Both the position numbers and the translations under genes were made by a program. The notes under the pieces were generated by a model. The model was not told the DNA's origin. It saw only the letters and a program-made list of their open reading frames with translations, and did not search any database. From contig NZ_CP094242.1 in the NCBI RefSeq assembly GCF_022749515.1, positions 2,170,001-2,234,000 of the forward strand: 64,000 nucleotides of DNA, read 5' to 3'. Of this stretch, positions 30,694-40,254 are shown piece after piece. This DNA comes from Morococcus cerebrosus (GTDB lineage: Bacteria > Pseudomonadota > Gammaproteobacteria > Burkholderiales > Neisseriaceae). How positions within the stretch are numbered: position 1 is the first letter of the stretch; every line of letters starts with the position of its first letter.

Positions 30694-32067
30694 TTACAGC
30701 ACCATCGCGGCAATCCAGCCCGCAATCATCAGCGGGATATTGTAGTGGATAAAGGTTGGGATGACAGAGTCGCGGATGTGGTCGTGTTGCCCGTCGGCGT
30801 TCAAACCCATGGTCGGGCCGAGCGTCGAGTCGGACGCTGGCGAACCGGCGTCGCCCAATGCACCTGCCGTACCGACGATGGCGACGGTTGCCAGCGGCGA
30901 GAAGCCGAGGCTGATACACAGCGGCACATAAATCGCGGTAATAATCGGCAAAGTGGAGAAAGAAGAGCCGATACCCATAGTAACCAATAATCCGACAAAC
31001 AACATGGCAAATGCCGCCATGCCTTTATTGCCGCCGAAAAGTTGCATACTGTGTTCGACCAGCGGTTTGATTTCGCCTGTCGCGGTCATGACTGCCGCAA
31101 AGCCTTGCGCCGCAATCATGATGAAACCGACCATCGCCATCATTTTGATGCCTTCGCCGAACACATCGCTGGCGGCATCTCGGTTCATCACGCCGAGCAT
31201 CATAAAGACGGCAAACCCCAGCATCGCGCCCAACACCAGCGAATCTTCATACATCAACTGAATCGCAAAGCACACGCCGATTGCCACCGCCGCCACCAGA
31301 CTGCGGTAAGCCGAAGGCTGGGGCTGTTCGGATGCTTCGCGGTTGTCTTCCGTATCGACGGTATTGGTTTGATAAATGCGTGATTTGCGGTAGTGGACAA
31401 ACGCCGCCAGCAGCCCCGTCACCATACCCAGCGCAGGAATCGCCATCGCATGCATGACGCTGATGCCTTTTACGTCCATACCCGCAGATTTGATGTTGCC
31501 CAAGAGGATGTCGTTCAAGAAAATCGCGCCGAAGCCGTAAGGCAGGAACATATAAGTCGTCACCAAACCGAACGTAATCACACACGCCACCAGGCGGCGG
31601 TCGACTTTCAGACGGTTAAACACCAGCAAAAGCGGCGGAATAATCATCGGAATAAACGCGATATGGATAGGCACGACGTTTTGACTCATGATGCCCATCG
31701 CCAAAATAATCAGCAACAGCGTCCATTTCACCGAACTTTCGCCTTTCGCGGCATCCTGACTGTTGTTGAGTTTGCGGATAATGCCGCCCGCAAGCTGCTG
31801 CGGCAGCCCCGAATAGGTAATCGCCATCGCGAACGCACCGAGCATCGCATAAGACAAAGAAATCCGCGCGCCGCCCTTCAAACCTTCGTTAAACACGGGA
31901 ATAATCCCCGACTGCGTAACATTGCCTGCCGCATCCACGACGTTTTCCAGCGGCATTCCCGCCACCAGTCCGCCGACGAACGCACCGACAGTCAGGCTCA
32001 ATACGACGTGTACCCGCGACAGCGACAATACGAGCATCACGATTACTGCAATCACTACGGCATTCAT
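30694..32067 (-). CDS. Na+/H+ antiporter-family (YuiF/NhaC-like) membrane protein
   Basis: 457 residues with about 11-12 membrane helices. It starts MNAVVIAVIVMLVLSLSRVH and contains QNVVPIHIAFIPMIIPPLLL, FLPYGFGAIFLNDILLG and the conserved GTAGALGDAGSPASDSTLGP near the C terminus. It belongs to the IT superfamily group annotated Na+/H+ antiporter; some relatives appear to move amino acids, so the substrate is uncertain. A single DUS lies 12-25 bp before the start codon (32080-32093). slyX is coupled downstream. Confidence 0.85.
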   Translation of the reverse strand: MNAVVIAVIVMLVLSLSRVHVVLSLTVGAFVGGLVAGMPLENVVDAAGNVTQSGIIPVFNEGLKGGARISLSYAMLGAFAMAITYSGLPQQLAGGIIRKLNNSQDAAKGESSVKWTLLLIILAMGIMSQNVVPIHIAFIPMIIPPLLLVFNRLKVDRRLVACVITFGLVTTYMFLPYGFGAIFLNDILLGNIKSAGMDVKGISVMHAMAIPALGMVTGLLAAFVHYRKSRIYQTNTVDTEDNREASEQPQPSAYRSLVAAVAIGVCFAIQLMYEDSLVLGAMLGFAVFMMLGVMNRDAASDVFGEGIKMMAMVGFIMIAAQGFAAVMTATGEIKPLVEHSMQLFGGNKGMAAFAMLFVGLLVTMGIGSSFSTLPIITAIYVPLCISLGFSPLATVAIVGTAGALGDAGSPASDSTLGPTMGLNADGQHDHIRDSVIPTFIHYNIPLMIAGWIAAMVL

Positions 32068-32202
32068 GCCTTGTTCTCCGTTTCAGACGACCTGTCGTCA
32101 TCTATTCATATATTAAAAGAAACATCATAACCTAACATGATTTAACGGGCTAGGGCAAGCCGCCTTTCAGACGCCCCTACCCCGCTGCCCAAAATAAAGG
32201 TC

Positions 32203-33282
32203 GGCGGATTCGCATTTGAAGTGCAACTTTCCATAACAGAAAAAGGCCAGTATGCGGTAGCATACGGCCTTTCCTGCAAGAAAGATTGCCATGAGCTACA
32301 CACAACTGACCCAAGACGAACGATACCATATCCAATACCTGTCCCGCCACTGCACCATCGCCGAAATCGCCAAACAGCTCAACCGCCACAAAAGCACCAT
32401 CAGCCGCGAAATCAAGCGGCACTGCATCCAAGGACAGCAATACAGCGCCGAAAAAGCACAGAAGCAAAGCCGGCTGACCAAACAGCACCGGCGAAAACCC
32501 TATAAGCTCGATTCGCAGCTGGTTCAACACATCGACACCCTTATCCGCCGCAAACTCAGTCCCGAACAAGTATGTGCCTACCTGCATAAACACCACGGGA
32601 TCACACTCCATCACAGCACCGTTTACCGCTACCTTCGCCAAGACAAAAGCAACGGCGGCACTTTGTGGCAACATCTCAGAATATGCAGCAAACCCTACCG
32701 CAAACGCTACGGCAGCACATGGACCAGAGGCAAAGTGCCCAACCGCGTCGGCATAGAGAACCGACCTGCTATCGTCGACCAGAAAACCCGCATCGGCGAT
32801 TGGGAGGCCGACACCATCGTCGGCAAAAATCAGAAAAGCGCGTTATTGACCTTGGTCGAACGCGTTACCCGCTACACCATCATCTGCAAATTAAAGAACT
32901 TAAAAGCCGAAGACACTGCCCGGGCGGCCATTAGGGTATTAAAGGCATATAAAGCCAGAGTCCACACCATCACCATGGATAACGGCAAAGAGTTCTACCA
33001 ACACACCAAAATAGCCAAAGCATTGAAGGCGAAAACCTATTTTTGCCGCCCTTACCATTCTTGGGAGAAAGGGCTGAATGAGAACACCAATGGACTCATC
33101 CGGCAATATTTCCCCAAACAAACCGATTTCCGAAACATCAGCGATCGGGAGATACGCAGGGTTCAAGATGAGTTGAACCACCGGCCGAGAAAAACACTTG
33201 GCTACGAAACGCCAAGTGTTTTATTCTTAAATCTGTTCCAACCACTGGTACCCTAGTGTTGCACTTGAAATCCGAATCCAAG
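32203..33282 (+). mobile_element. IS1655-like insertion sequence (IS30 family), copy D, 1080 bp
   Basis: GTC duplications at 32200-32202 and 33283-33285; in silico removal restores AAAGGTCGTCTGAAAAC as the left arm of a DUS hairpin (33280-33322). Confidence 0.93.
32291..33256 (+). CDS. IS30-family transposase (copy D)
   Basis: 321 residues, intact. It has the same HTH and DD(33)E core as the others but several substitutions (SAEKAQKQSRL, VPNRVG, VERVTRYT), making it a distinct lineage from A and C. The internal 3' stem (CACTTGGC / GCCAAGTG, near 33191-33222) is conserved. Confidence 0.96.
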   Translation: MSYTQLTQDERYHIQYLSRHCTIAEIAKQLNRHKSTISREIKRHCIQGQQYSAEKAQKQSRLTKQHRRKPYKLDSQLVQHIDTLIRRKLSPEQVCAYLHKHHGITLHHSTVYRYLRQDKSNGGTLWQHLRICSKPYRKRYGSTWTRGKVPNRVGIENRPAIVDQKTRIGDWEADTIVGKNQKSALLTLVERVTRYTIICKLKNLKAEDTARAAIRVLKAYKARVHTITMDNGKEFYQHTKIAKALKAKTYFCRPYHSWEKGLNENTNGLIRQYFPKQTDFRNISDREIRRVQDELNHRPRKTLGYETPSVLFLNLFQPLVP

Positions 33283-33322
33283 GTCGTCTGAAAACAAGTG
33301 AAACAAGTTTTCAGACGACCTT
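33280..33322. terminator. DUS-pair hairpin, left arm rebuilt by IS copy D
   Basis: AAGGTCGTCTGAAAACAAGT and complement; the first bases come from the IS end. Confidence 0.85.
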
Positions 33323-33390
33323 GGATGGGTTTTGGGTTGCAAGCACCGCGTGCATGCGTACCGTACACACCTACACCCGATGCCCAGTTT

Positions 33391-33465
33391 CAGTAGGTCA
33401 GATTCTCGAATCTGACGGTTTTTGAGATGGCAGGCTTTTGTCGGATACAAGTATCCGACCTACTG
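33391..33465. repeat. 75-bp double-hairpin element with enclosing inverted repeat
   Basis: CAGTAGGTC (33391-33399) pairs with GACCTACTG (33457-33465). Inside are two perfect hairpins: GTCAGATTC-TC-GAATCTGAC (33397-33416) and GTCGGATAC-AA-GTATCCGAC (33440-33459), separated by ~23 bp. It sits between IS copy D and the 3' end of the TPR gene. It resembles dispersed structured repeats of commensal Neisseria, but I cannot name it. Confidence 0.8.
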
Positions 33466-33469
33466 CTGG

Positions 33470-36094
33470 CTAATCCTTCTTAATCGGCGGATTGGCATTA
33501 ATCGGCAACGACGAGCGGGAAACTTTAACTTTTGGATAATGCTTCCGCATCAAGTGCTGAAAAACTTCCGCCTTGCGCTCTTTTCCGCTCTTTTCGTAAT
33601 TCGTCCCCAAAATCACTTCGTCCACAATATCGCGTATATCGGCATAAGGCAGATAGACGGATTTTGTGGTTTCACAATATTTGATTTTGTCCGAACCGAT
33701 TTGTTCGATTTTCAGCAGTCGGAACTCTTCTTCGTCACGGAAAGCAAAATCTTTAAACAGATAGCGGATATATTCTAAAGCCTTTCCGTCTTCATTTTTG
33801 ATTTTATTAGAGTTTTTAATTAACTTCGTTAACGCTGCTCTAAGCTCCTTAATACGGAACTTATGCCATTTTAGATTTTTCCCAACTGGCTTTAGTCGAA
33901 TACCGAATTTTGGTCTTCTTGTATAGGGTAGCCATATTGTGCATTTTTCCTTAGCAATATATTCATCGTAATAAGCGATATAAGCTACCTGATAAAGCGG
34001 CAGGTTATCATCTTCAAAATCTGAATTAGGTATATCTGCTTCTACTAGCTGTTCATCTGAATATCCATCTCTCCCTTTTTTTACCATGCTACGGAATGAG
34101 GCGGAAACATCAGATTCCTTCAGCCAATTTCCCTCTTTATTAAATACCAAGCAGCAGCCTGATGCTTCCACGCCGTTTTCTTTGCCATACAGGCGGAACT
34201 GGTTCAGATCGTTGACGCGGCTGGAAAAACAGGTAAAGAAAGCATTATGGACAGGACAATCAGCCTTGTTTTCCAATTCCAAATCCTGCAGATTCAAAAA
34301 CTCCAACAGTCCTTCCCCTTCGGTCGGATCGTTCATATAAGTGGAGCTGCCGATTCTCATCGGACTAACCTTGTTATTGTCAACAGGATAGTTATCATCA
34401 GCTTTACCATTAGCTTTATCACTGACAATGCCGAATAATCTTTCGCATACTGAAGGCGAAGTGTAATGGGCAAGAGGAATTGACCCTAATTCCATAGGTG
34501 GGATATTTAAAACTGCCAGAATGGTGGAGATAGCATCGGTTAAGTTGTCTTTTTTATTTTGGAATAATTTTTCCCGTATACTCTGCTTTTTCTGATCAAA
34601 ATAACTTTGCCATTCTTCTTGAAGAAAACAAATTTCTCTTAAGTATTGGCGAATAATCTTATCAGCTCTATTTCTTTCTAACTTATCCTTTAATTGAGAC
34701 AAATTATTGAAGGAAAATAAAAAATATTCAAAAGCCTTTTCAGTTAACTCTTTGACCTTAGAAGAATCTTCATCTTTAATCTTAACTGCCTGATCGAAAT
34801 AACAGCGGCCTAACCAAGATTGGGCATAGACTTGTTGTTGAAGGCTGTTTTGCTTGTCTGCCAGCTGCTCGGCAAGACTCAATTGCTGTTGGAAATGTTC
34901 AACTGCCTGTCCAAATAATTGTTCCGACTCCTTGCCTTTGGCTTTCATCGCCTGCTCAAAAGAGCAGCGGCCTAAACAAGATTGGACATAGATTTGTTGT
35001 TGAAGGCTGTTTTGCTTGTCTGCCAGCTGCTCGGCAAGACTCAATTGCTGTTGGAAATGTTCAACTGCCTGTCCAAATAATTGTTCCGACTCCTTGCCTT
35101 TGGCTTTCATCGCCTGCTCAAAAGAGCAGCGGCCTAACCAAGATTGGGCATTGATTTGTTGTTGAAGGCTGTTTTGCTTGTCTGCCAGCTGCTCGGCAAG
35201 ACTCAATTGCTGTTGGAAATGTTCAACTGCCTGTCCAAATAACTGTTCCGACTCCTTGCCTTTGGCTTTCATCGCCTGCTCAAAAGAGCAGCGGCCTAAC
35301 CAAGATTGGACATAGATTTGTTGTTGAAGGCTGTTTTGCTTGTCTGCCAGCTGCTCGGCAAGACTCAATTGCTGTTGGAAATGTTCAACTGCCTGTCCAA
35401 ATAATTGTTCCGACTCCTTGCCTTTGGCTTTCATCGCCTGCTCAAAAGAGCAGCGGCCTAACCAAGATTGGGCATTGATTTGTTGTTGAAGGCTGTTTTG
35501 CTTGTCTGCCAGCTGCTCGGCAAGACTCAATTGCTGTTGGAAATGTTCAACTGCCTGTCCAAATAACTGTTCCGACTCCTTGCCTTTGGCTTTCATCGCC
35601 TGCTCAAAAGAGCAGCGGCCTAACCAAGATTGGGCATTGGTTTGTTGTTGAAGGCTGTTTTGCTTGTCTGCCAGCTGCTCGGCAAGACTCAATTGCTGTT
35701 GGAAATGTTCAACTGCCTGTCCAAATAATTGTTCCGACTCCTTGCCTTTGGCTTTCATCGCCTGCTCAAAAGAGCAGTGGCCTAACCAAAATTGGGCATA
35801 GGTTTGTCGTTGAAGCCTGTTTTGCTTGTCTTCCAGCTGTTCGGCAAGCTTCAATTGCTGTTGGTGATGTTTAACTGCCTGCTCAAACAACTCAGCTGCA
35901 TCCTTTCCTTCGGCTTGCTTCGCCTGCTCTAAATAGCAACGGCCAAGCCAAAACTGAATATCGTTTTGCTCTTGAATTTGGCTATTTTTATCTTCAATTC
36001 CATCTAAAGCCTGATTCAGCTTTTCAATCGCTTCGTCAAATTTTTTGTTATTGAATAACGCTGCACTTTCTTCAATTAAATCTTGAACATTCAT
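33470..36094 (-). CDS. Long TPR-like repeat protein with C-terminal DUF2971-like domain
   Basis: 874 residues, no signal peptide or membrane helix. Residues 45-476 are eight 54-residue helical repeats (core WLGRCSFEQAMKAKGKESEQ, LFGQAVEHFQQQLSLAEQLA); units 2-7 are almost identical. A charged helical linker follows (477-~530). The C-terminal domain runs from ~537: LAHYTSPSVCERLFGI (H543), GSSTYMNDPTEGEGLLEFL (Y586, N588-P590), FFTCFSSRVNDLNQFRLYG, GCCLVFNKEG and DEEEFRLLKIE (E790). That order (H-Y-T/S, NDP-E, sFS, G-x-x-F, E-E-R) fits DUF2971. Function is unknown; a sensor-plus-effector layout is an inference. SD AAGGGA is 8 nt before ATG; it follows polA by 45 bp with no visible promoter between. 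Confidence 0.85.
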   Translation of the reverse strand: MNVQDLIEESAALFNNKKFDEAIEKLNQALDGIEDKNSQIQEQNDIQFWLGRCYLEQAKQAEGKDAAELFEQAVKHHQQQLKLAEQLEDKQNRLQRQTYAQFWLGHCSFEQAMKAKGKESEQLFGQAVEHFQQQLSLAEQLADKQNSLQQQTNAQSWLGRCSFEQAMKAKGKESEQLFGQAVEHFQQQLSLAEQLADKQNSLQQQINAQSWLGRCSFEQAMKAKGKESEQLFGQAVEHFQQQLSLAEQLADKQNSLQQQIYVQSWLGRCSFEQAMKAKGKESEQLFGQAVEHFQQQLSLAEQLADKQNSLQQQINAQSWLGRCSFEQAMKAKGKESEQLFGQAVEHFQQQLSLAEQLADKQNSLQQQIYVQSCLGRCSFEQAMKAKGKESEQLFGQAVEHFQQQLSLAEQLADKQNSLQQQVYAQSWLGRCYFDQAVKIKDEDSSKVKELTEKAFEYFLFSFNNLSQLKDKLERNRADKIIRQYLREICFLQEEWQSYFDQKKQSIREKLFQNKKDNLTDAISTILAVLNIPPMELGSIPLAHYTSPSVCERLFGIVSDKANGKADDNYPVDNNKVSPMRIGSSTYMNDPTEGEGLLEFLNLQDLELENKADCPVHNAFFTCFSSRVNDLNQFRLYGKENGVEASGCCLVFNKEGNWLKESDVSASFRSMVKKGRDGYSDEQLVEADIPNSDFEDDNLPLYQVAYIAYYDEYIAKEKCTIWLPYTRRPKFGIRLKPVGKNLKWHKFRIKELRAALTKLIKNSNKIKNEDGKALEYIRYLFKDFAFRDEEEFRLLKIEQIGSDKIKYCETTKSVYLPYADIRDIVDEVILGTNYEKSGKERKAEVFQHLMRKHYPKVKVSRSSLPINANPPIKKD
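34667..35962 (-). repeat. Eight 162-bp tandem repeats in the TPR protein gene
   Basis: GCTGTTTTGCTTGTCTG on the plus strand recurs every 162 bp (34843, 35005, 35167, 35329, 35491, 35653). Units 2-7 differ by only a few bases and alternate INAQSW / IYVQS, which shows that a two-unit block was duplicated. In-frame variation is expected between strains. Confidence 0.93.
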
Positions 36095-36139
36095 TACTTT
36101 ATCCCTTTCTCAAAACAATCTGTTAAACGCCATAACATC

Positions 36140-38929
36140 TCAATGCGCCTCTTCCCAATTCATCCCCACGCCCACTTCCGCCACCAGCGGCACTTTCAAC
36201 ATCCCATCATCCACTTTCGCCATAATCTGCGGCAGTTTTTCTTTCACTAAATCTAGTTCGGCTTCGGGGACTTCCAGCACCAATTCGTCATGCACCTGCA
36301 TAATCAGCTTGCTCTTCAGGTCGTCTGAAACCAGCCAGTGGGACACGTCTATCATGGCGCGTTTGATGAGGTCGGAGGCGGTGCCCTGCATGGGGGCGTT
36401 GATGGCGGCGCGTTCGGCTCCGGCGCGGGCGTTGGCGTTTTTGTTATGGATGTCGGGCAGGTAGAGGCGGCGGCCGAACAGGGTTTCGACGAAGCCTTGG
36501 GCGGCGGCTTGTTCTTTGGTGCGCTGCATGTATTCGGCGACGCCGGGGTAGCGGGCGAAGTAGCGGTCGATGAAGGTTTTGGCGGACAGGTTGTCTATGC
36601 CCAGCGATTTGGCGAGGCCGTATTGGCCCATGCCGTAAATGAGGCCGAAGTTGATGGTTTTGGCGTAGCGGCGTTGTTCGGACGAGACGTTTTCGGGGGC
36701 GATGCCGAACACTTCGGCGGCGGTGCGGCGGTGTACGTCTTCGCCGTTTTGGAACGCGGCGATGAGGGTTTTGTCGCCGGAGAGGTGCGCCATGATGCGC
36801 AGCTCGATTTGGGAATAGTCGGCGGAAACGATGACGCTGCCTTGCGGTGCGGTGAAGGCGCGGCGCACGCGGCGGCCTTCGGCGGTGCGGATGGGGATGT
36901 TTTGCAGGTTGGGGTTGTTGCTGGCGAGGCGGCCGGTGATGGCGACGGCTTGGGCGTAGGTGGTATGCACGCGGCCGTCTTTGGGGGAAATCATTTCGGG
37001 CAGTTTGTCGGTGTAGGTGGATTTGAGTTTTGCCAGGCTGCGGTTTTGCAGGATGATTTTGGGCAGGGGGTAGTCGGGTGCGAGCTGTTCGAGCACGGCT
37101 TCGTTGGTGGAAATGCCGCCTTTGGCGGTTTTTTTCAGGCCTTTGGTGGGGATGCCCATTTTGTCGAACAGGATTTCTTGCAGCTGTTTCGGAGAGTTGA
37201 GGTTGAACGGCTGGCCTGCGGCGGCGTAGGCTTCTTGTTCGAGCTTCATCAGCTCTGCGCCGAGTTCTGCGCTTTGGCGGGCGAGCTCGGCGCGGTCGAT
37301 TTGTACGCCGTTGCGTTCCATTTCAAACAATACCTGCGCGACGGGCAGCTCCATTTTTTCATACATTTCAAGCTGTTTGGCGTCCATCTGCGCGCGCAGG
37401 TGCGCTTCGAGGCGCAGGGCGAAATCTGCGTCTTGGGCGGCGTATTCGGTTGCCTGCTCGATGGCGACGTCGGCAAAACCGATTTGTTTCGCGCCTTTGC
37501 CGCATAGCGATTCGTAGGTAATGGTTTCCAAGCCGAGCCAGCGTTCGGACAATTCGTCCAAGCCGTGTCCGAGATGGCTCTCGATGATGTAGGAAGCGAG
37601 CATGGCGTCGCCGGCAATGCCGTTCAGGGCGATGCCGTAGTTGGCGAAAACGTGTTGGTCGTATTTGAGGTTTTGCCCGATTTTTTTCAGGGCGGGGTTT
37701 TCCAAATGCGGTTTCAGACGACCTAATACGTCTTGCAAATCAAGCTGTTCGGGCGCGGCAGTCAGGCTGTGTCCTACGGGGATGTAAACCGCCTCCCCTG
37801 CTTGGAACGCGATGCTGATGCCGACCAGCGCGGCGTTCATCGCGTCTAAGGATGTGGTTTCCGTGTCGATGCCGATTTTGTCCGTCTGAGACAGTTTGTC
37901 CAACAAGGCGGTAAACTGCGCTTCGGTGGTAACGGCTTGATAATCCAGCTTTTCGGGGGCAACGGCTTTTTCAGGTAGCCTTTCAGACGACGTTTCCATG
38001 TCCAACGCCGCCTGTTCGCCTATCGTATCGCTGCCGAACAAATCGCCGTCTGCCGCTTCGTGCATACGGCTTTCCGCTTCTTTCAGCCAAGTGCGGAAGC
38101 CCCAGCGTTTGAAATCGACCGCAAGCTGCGACCATTTCGGCGAAGTGCGGCGCAGGCTTTCGAGGCCGTCTGAAAGCTCGGTGTGTAAATCTACATCGGT
38201 TTTAATCGTCACCAAGTCATACGAAAGCGGCAGTTGGGGCAGTGCAGCTTGCAGGTTTTCGCCGACCTTGCCCTTGATTTCCGCAGCGTGTTCCATCACA
38301 CCAGCCAGCGAGCCGTAGGCTTCCAACCACTTCACCGCCGTTTTCGGGCCGCATTTTTCCACGCCCGGCACGTTGTCCACCTTGTCGCCCATCAGCGCGA
38401 GATAATCGCGGATTTGGTCGGGGCGCACGCCGAATTTTTCCTTCACGCCTTCAATGTCCAGCGTTTCGCCGCTCATTGTGTTCACCAGCGTTACGCGCTC
38501 GTTCACCAGCTGCGCCATGTCCTTATCGCCGGTGGACACCACCACATTCCAACCCGCTTCGCCAGCCATCGCCGCCAGCGTGCCGATAACGTCGTCCGCT
38601 TCGACTTGCGGAATGACCAACACCGGCCAGCCCATCAACCGCACCAAATCCGGCAAGGCTTCCGCCTGCGGGCGCAAATCGTCCGGCATCGGCGGGCGCG
38701 TCGCCTTGTAGTCGGGGAACATCTCGTGGCGGAAATTCTTGCCCTTCGCATCAAACACCACCGCGCAATAATCATGCACATAATCCGCCCGCAGCCGGCG
38801 CAGCATGTTCAACACGCCGTAAAGCGCACCCGTCGGCGCACCGTCAGGCGCGGACAACTGCGCCATCGCGTGATAAGCGCGGTAGAGATAAGAAGAGCCG
38901 TCAACAAGGAGGAGAGTGGGTTTGGACAT
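36140..38929 (-). CDS. polA: DNA polymerase I
   Basis: 929 residues. N-terminal 5'-3' exonuclease (LLVDGSSYLYRAYHAM, STGDKDMAQLV, GDKVDNVPGVEKCGPKTA). The 3'-5' proofreading domain retains the acidic motif GIDTETTSLDAMNAALVG. The polymerase domain has SADYSQIELRIMAHLSGD, RRYAKTINFGLIYGMGQYGL and MQVHDELVLEVPE. It fills gaps and removes Okazaki primers. The start MSKPTLLLVDGSS was chosen over a 35-residue extension that crosses a DUS. DUS copies in the gene encode VSDDLKS and GRLKPH. Confidence 0.97.
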   Translation of the reverse strand: MSKPTLLLVDGSSYLYRAYHAMAQLSAPDGAPTGALYGVLNMLRRLRADYVHDYCAVVFDAKGKNFRHEMFPDYKATRPPMPDDLRPQAEALPDLVRLMGWPVLVIPQVEADDVIGTLAAMAGEAGWNVVVSTGDKDMAQLVNERVTLVNTMSGETLDIEGVKEKFGVRPDQIRDYLALMGDKVDNVPGVEKCGPKTAVKWLEAYGSLAGVMEHAAEIKGKVGENLQAALPQLPLSYDLVTIKTDVDLHTELSDGLESLRRTSPKWSQLAVDFKRWGFRTWLKEAESRMHEAADGDLFGSDTIGEQAALDMETSSERLPEKAVAPEKLDYQAVTTEAQFTALLDKLSQTDKIGIDTETTSLDAMNAALVGISIAFQAGEAVYIPVGHSLTAAPEQLDLQDVLGRLKPHLENPALKKIGQNLKYDQHVFANYGIALNGIAGDAMLASYIIESHLGHGLDELSERWLGLETITYESLCGKGAKQIGFADVAIEQATEYAAQDADFALRLEAHLRAQMDAKQLEMYEKMELPVAQVLFEMERNGVQIDRAELARQSAELGAELMKLEQEAYAAAGQPFNLNSPKQLQEILFDKMGIPTKGLKKTAKGGISTNEAVLEQLAPDYPLPKIILQNRSLAKLKSTYTDKLPEMISPKDGRVHTTYAQAVAITGRLASNNPNLQNIPIRTAEGRRVRRAFTAPQGSVIVSADYSQIELRIMAHLSGDKTLIAAFQNGEDVHRRTAAEVFGIAPENVSSEQRRYAKTINFGLIYGMGQYGLAKSLGIDNLSAKTFIDRYFARYPGVAEYMQRTKEQAAAQGFVETLFGRRLYLPDIHNKNANARAGAERAAINAPMQGTASDLIKRAMIDVSHWLVSDDLKSKLIMQVHDELVLEVPEAELDLVKEKLPQIMAKVDDGMLKVPLVAEVGVGMNWEEAH

Positions 38930-39080
38930 GGTGAACCTGCTTGAAATGAGTGAAAAATAGATGGACGGATTATAAAGGAAAAGACAAGAGGTCGTCTGAA
39001 AGCAAGTTTTCATGGCATAACACGTTCCACTCAAAACGCCCTCCCCTTTCTACATCCATACCGTTAGACATTGCCGTAAA

Positions 39081-39111
39081 AAAGGTCGTCTGAAATTTCA
39101 GCCGACCTTTT
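39081..39111. terminator. Hairpin terminator of the thi cluster, one variant DUS arm
   Basis: AAAGGTCGTCTGAAA pairs with TTTCAGCCGACCTTTT; the second arm has one changed base, giving G-U pairing on one strand. It lies 25 bp past the thiG stop codon. Confidence 0.8.
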
Positions 39112-39135
39112 CATATACCCGCAACACGCTATTCG

Positions 39136-39924
39136 TCAATATTCCGCCGAATGCCAAAACGGCTGCCCTACGGTCGGCGTACTGGCTTGCGCTTTGGTGC
39201 GCGCTTCGACCGGTTCGGCTTCAAATGCCAGCCGTCCGGATTCGACGGCGAGTGCGAAGGCGCGCGCCATGTTGACGGGGTCGCCGCTGCGGGAAACGGC
39301 GGTGTTCAGCAATACGCCGTCAAACCCCCATTCCATCACTTGCGCAGCCTGCGAGGGCAAACCCAAGCCCGCATCGATAATCAGCGGCGTGTCGGGCAGG
39401 CGTTCGCGCAGGACCTTCAGCGCATAGGCGTGAACCGCGCCCAAACCCGTGCCGATCGGTGCCGCCCACGGCATCAGCGCCTGACAGCCCGCGTCGAGCA
39501 GGCGGCGGCAGGCAATCAGGTCTTCGGTGCAATAAGGCAGCACTTTGAAACCGTCTTTAATCAGGATTTCCGCCGCTTCGACGAGTTGGAACACGTCGGG
39601 CTGCAAGGTGTCGTCGTCGCCGATGAGCTCGAGTTTGATCCAATCGGTCTCAAACACTTCCCGCGCCATCTGCGCCGTCGTTACCGCTTCCTGCACGCTT
39701 TGGCAGCCTGCGGTGTTCGGCAGCACGGGGACGCCGCTTTCTTCCAACAGCGACCAAAACCCCTGACCGTGCGCCTCGCCTCCGCTTCCCGCACGACGCA
39801 GCGAGACGGTAATCATCGCGGGGCGGGCGGTTTGGACGGATTGTTTGAGGATTTCAGGAGTCGGGTAGGCGGCCGTGCCGAGCAGCAGCCGTGAAGGGAA
39901 AGTTTCTCCGTATAGGGTGAGCAT
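39136..39924 (-). CDS. thiG: Thiazole synthase ThiG
   Basis: 262 residues, TIM-barrel enzyme that builds the thiazole phosphate of thiamin from deoxyxylulose-5-phosphate, dehydroglycine and the ThiS thiocarboxylate. Visible are the conserved start [26 protein letters not shown], the catalytic-lysine strand [12 protein letters not shown], and [61 protein letters not shown] is 7 nt before ATG. Last gene of the cluster, behind thiS. Confidence 0.97.
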   Translation of the reverse strand: MLTLYGETFPSRLLLGTAAYPTPEILKQSVQTARPAMITVSLRRAGSGGEAHGQGFWSLLEESGVPVLPNTAGCQSVQEAVTTAQMAREVFETDWIKLELIGDDDTLQPDVFQLVEAAEILIKDGFKVLPYCTEDLIACRRLLDAGCQALMPWAAPIGTGLGAVHAYALKVLRERLPDTPLIIDAGLGLPSQAAQVMEWGFDGVLLNTAVSRSGDPVNMARAFALAVESGRLAFEAEPVEARTKAQASTPTVGQPFWHSAEY

Positions 39925-39984
39925 GATGGGTTCCTTTGTAAGGTTGTTTTTGGGGACAGGGGTCGTCTGAAAAGGTAAAACAGC

Positions 39985-40179
39985 TTATCCGCCAACTACG
40001 GGGCGCACAATATCGACTTTGTCGTTTTCGTTCAAAACCGTTTCCGTATACGCACCTTTGGCGACGAATCCGGTATTTACCGCGACGGCAAAAGGCTTTT
40101 GCGGCGCGGTTTGGGCGATGAGGTCGGCAACGGTTGTGCCGTGAAGTTCGACGGGTTCGCCGTTTAAGATGATGTTCAT
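39985..40179 (-). CDS. thiS: Sulfur carrier protein ThiS
   Basis: 64 residues, ubiquitin-like fold, ending in the Gly-Gly (RPVVGG) that is adenylated by ThiF and turned into a thiocarboxylate. MNIILNGEPVELHGTTVADL start. It lies 60 bp before thiG, with a single DUS (39959-39972) in the gap. Confidence 0.95.
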   Translation of the reverse strand: MNIILNGEPVELHGTTVADLIAQTAPQKPFAVAVNTGFVAKGAYTETVLNENDKVDIVRPVVGG

Positions 40180-40254
40180 GTTTTCTCGATGTTTCTGTAT
40201 TTATAGCGGGCTAAGTTTTGCCTACACGGTAAATCGAATCTTTTTCGCTTTCTC

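Noticed and set aside
34667..35962. Regular 162-bp repeats considered as a CRISPR-like array
   Set aside because: Repeats are long, contiguous and in frame without spacers; they encode a helical repeat protein.
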